Shown here piece after piece: positions 12,252-12,456 of a stretch of DNA of 12,456 bases (position 1 is the stretch's first letter; each line of letters opens with the position of its first letter). Under the pieces are notes generated by a model. That model worked only from the letters and a program-made list of their open reading frames with translations, ran no database searches and was not told where the DNA came from. The stretch is from a bacterium (GTDB lineage: Bacteria; Desulfobacterota; GWC2-55-46), in NCBI GenBank assembly GCA_004298725.1, contig SCQA01000304.1, forward strand, positions 1 through 12,456, given 5' to 3'. The position numbers were made by a program, and so were the translations under genes.

Positions 12252-12456
12252 GTGGGCGCATACATTACAAAGGCGGACATCCTCGAACAGGTACCGGAGG
12301 TCTTTCTCGTCCAGCTTACGGACGACAACGGCGCGGAGGTTGTAAACGACGCGCGCGTCGCCGGAGCCATAGCCGACGCCGAAGGCGAAGTTGACGGGTA
12401 TCTGTCAGCGAAGTATGCCTTGCCTCTTGTAACCGTGCCGGTGGCAATTAAAAAAT
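12252..12456 (+). CDS. Mu gp36-like protein (DUF1320), 5' part
   Basis: GTG 12252 follows the previous stop directly and opens a frame that leaves the window. The 68 visible residues start GAYITKADILEQVPEVFLVQLTDD and contain AIADAEGEVDGYLSAKYALPL, the conserved helix and loop of the DUF1320/gp36 family, which is placed at the head-tail interface (completion protein group). The C-terminal half is outside the window. Confidence 0.88.
   Translation, partial: MGAYITKADILEQVPEVFLVQLTDDNGAEVVNDARVAGAIADAEGEVDGYLSAKYALPLVTVPVAIKK

Overview
The window is a contiguous, single-strand (+) segment of a Mu-like transposable phage or prophage. It runs from the end of the early/middle region to the head genes. 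Nearly every gene overlaps or abuts its neighbour, often through ATGA or TGATG junctions, and GTG or TTG starts are common, as expected for a phage transcription unit. Gene families and their order match the Mu left-to-centre map: gp16 (DUF1018), Mor, lysozyme, holin, gp25/26-like small proteins, gp27, gp28 terminase, gp29 portal, gp30/MuF, gpG, gpI/Z, gpT, gp35, gp36. GC content is intermediate, and ATA (Ile) and AGG (Arg) codons are frequent. This argues against a close enterobacterial host and fits a lineage such as Deltaproteobacteria or Nitrospirota, but the host cannot be fixed from this window. A Gram-negative-type bacterial host is an inference from the Mu-like gene set.

Layout. Positions 1-1580 hold small early/middle accessory genes: the tail of an upstream gene, a zinc-ribbon protein, a zinc-finger protein fused to a nucleotide-modification-associated (Nmad1/DUF1599-like) domain, a winged-helix-like protein, and two small Cys-rich proteins, one of only 40 aa. 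Positions 1570-2324 hold the regulators, a gp16-like DUF1018 protein and a Mor-family activator. Positions 2325-2462 are non-coding and contain a dyad, a TATAAT box and a GNRA-capped hairpin; this is the likely start of the late transcript. Positions 2463-3656 are the lysis cassette: an M15 peptidase endolysin, a 3-TM holin and a one-TM coiled-coil protein. Positions 3657-7449 carry a gp26-like protein, the gp27-like small terminase, the gp28-like large terminase and the gp29-like portal.

Positions 7450-8834 form an isolated block. A gap with two perfect palindromes precedes a MuF minor head protein whose C-terminus looks like a PBECR2 (BECR-fold RNase-like) toxin domain, and a clear intrinsic terminator follows directly. 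A second non-coding gap with a strong dyad (8835-8952) then precedes the gpG-like virion morphogenesis gene. Next come the gpI-like protease with an in-frame nested scaffold start (Z-like), a decoration protein with an unusual hydrophobic N-terminus, the gpT-like major capsid protein, a capsid-downstream hairpin, a gp35-like protein, and the 5' end of a gp36-like (DUF1320) gene that leaves the window.

How it works together. Mor presumably activates transcription just downstream of its own gene; no separate C gene lies between mor and lys. That transcript carries lysis, packaging and head-assembly functions. Terminase and portal package DNA, MuF may carry a nuclease effector into the virion, and protease plus scaffold plus capsid plus decoration protein build the head. 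The most interesting points are the MuF-PBECR2 fusion set apart by non-coding DNA and a terminator, the zinc-finger/Nmad1 fusion, and the unexplained structured leader before the endolysin.
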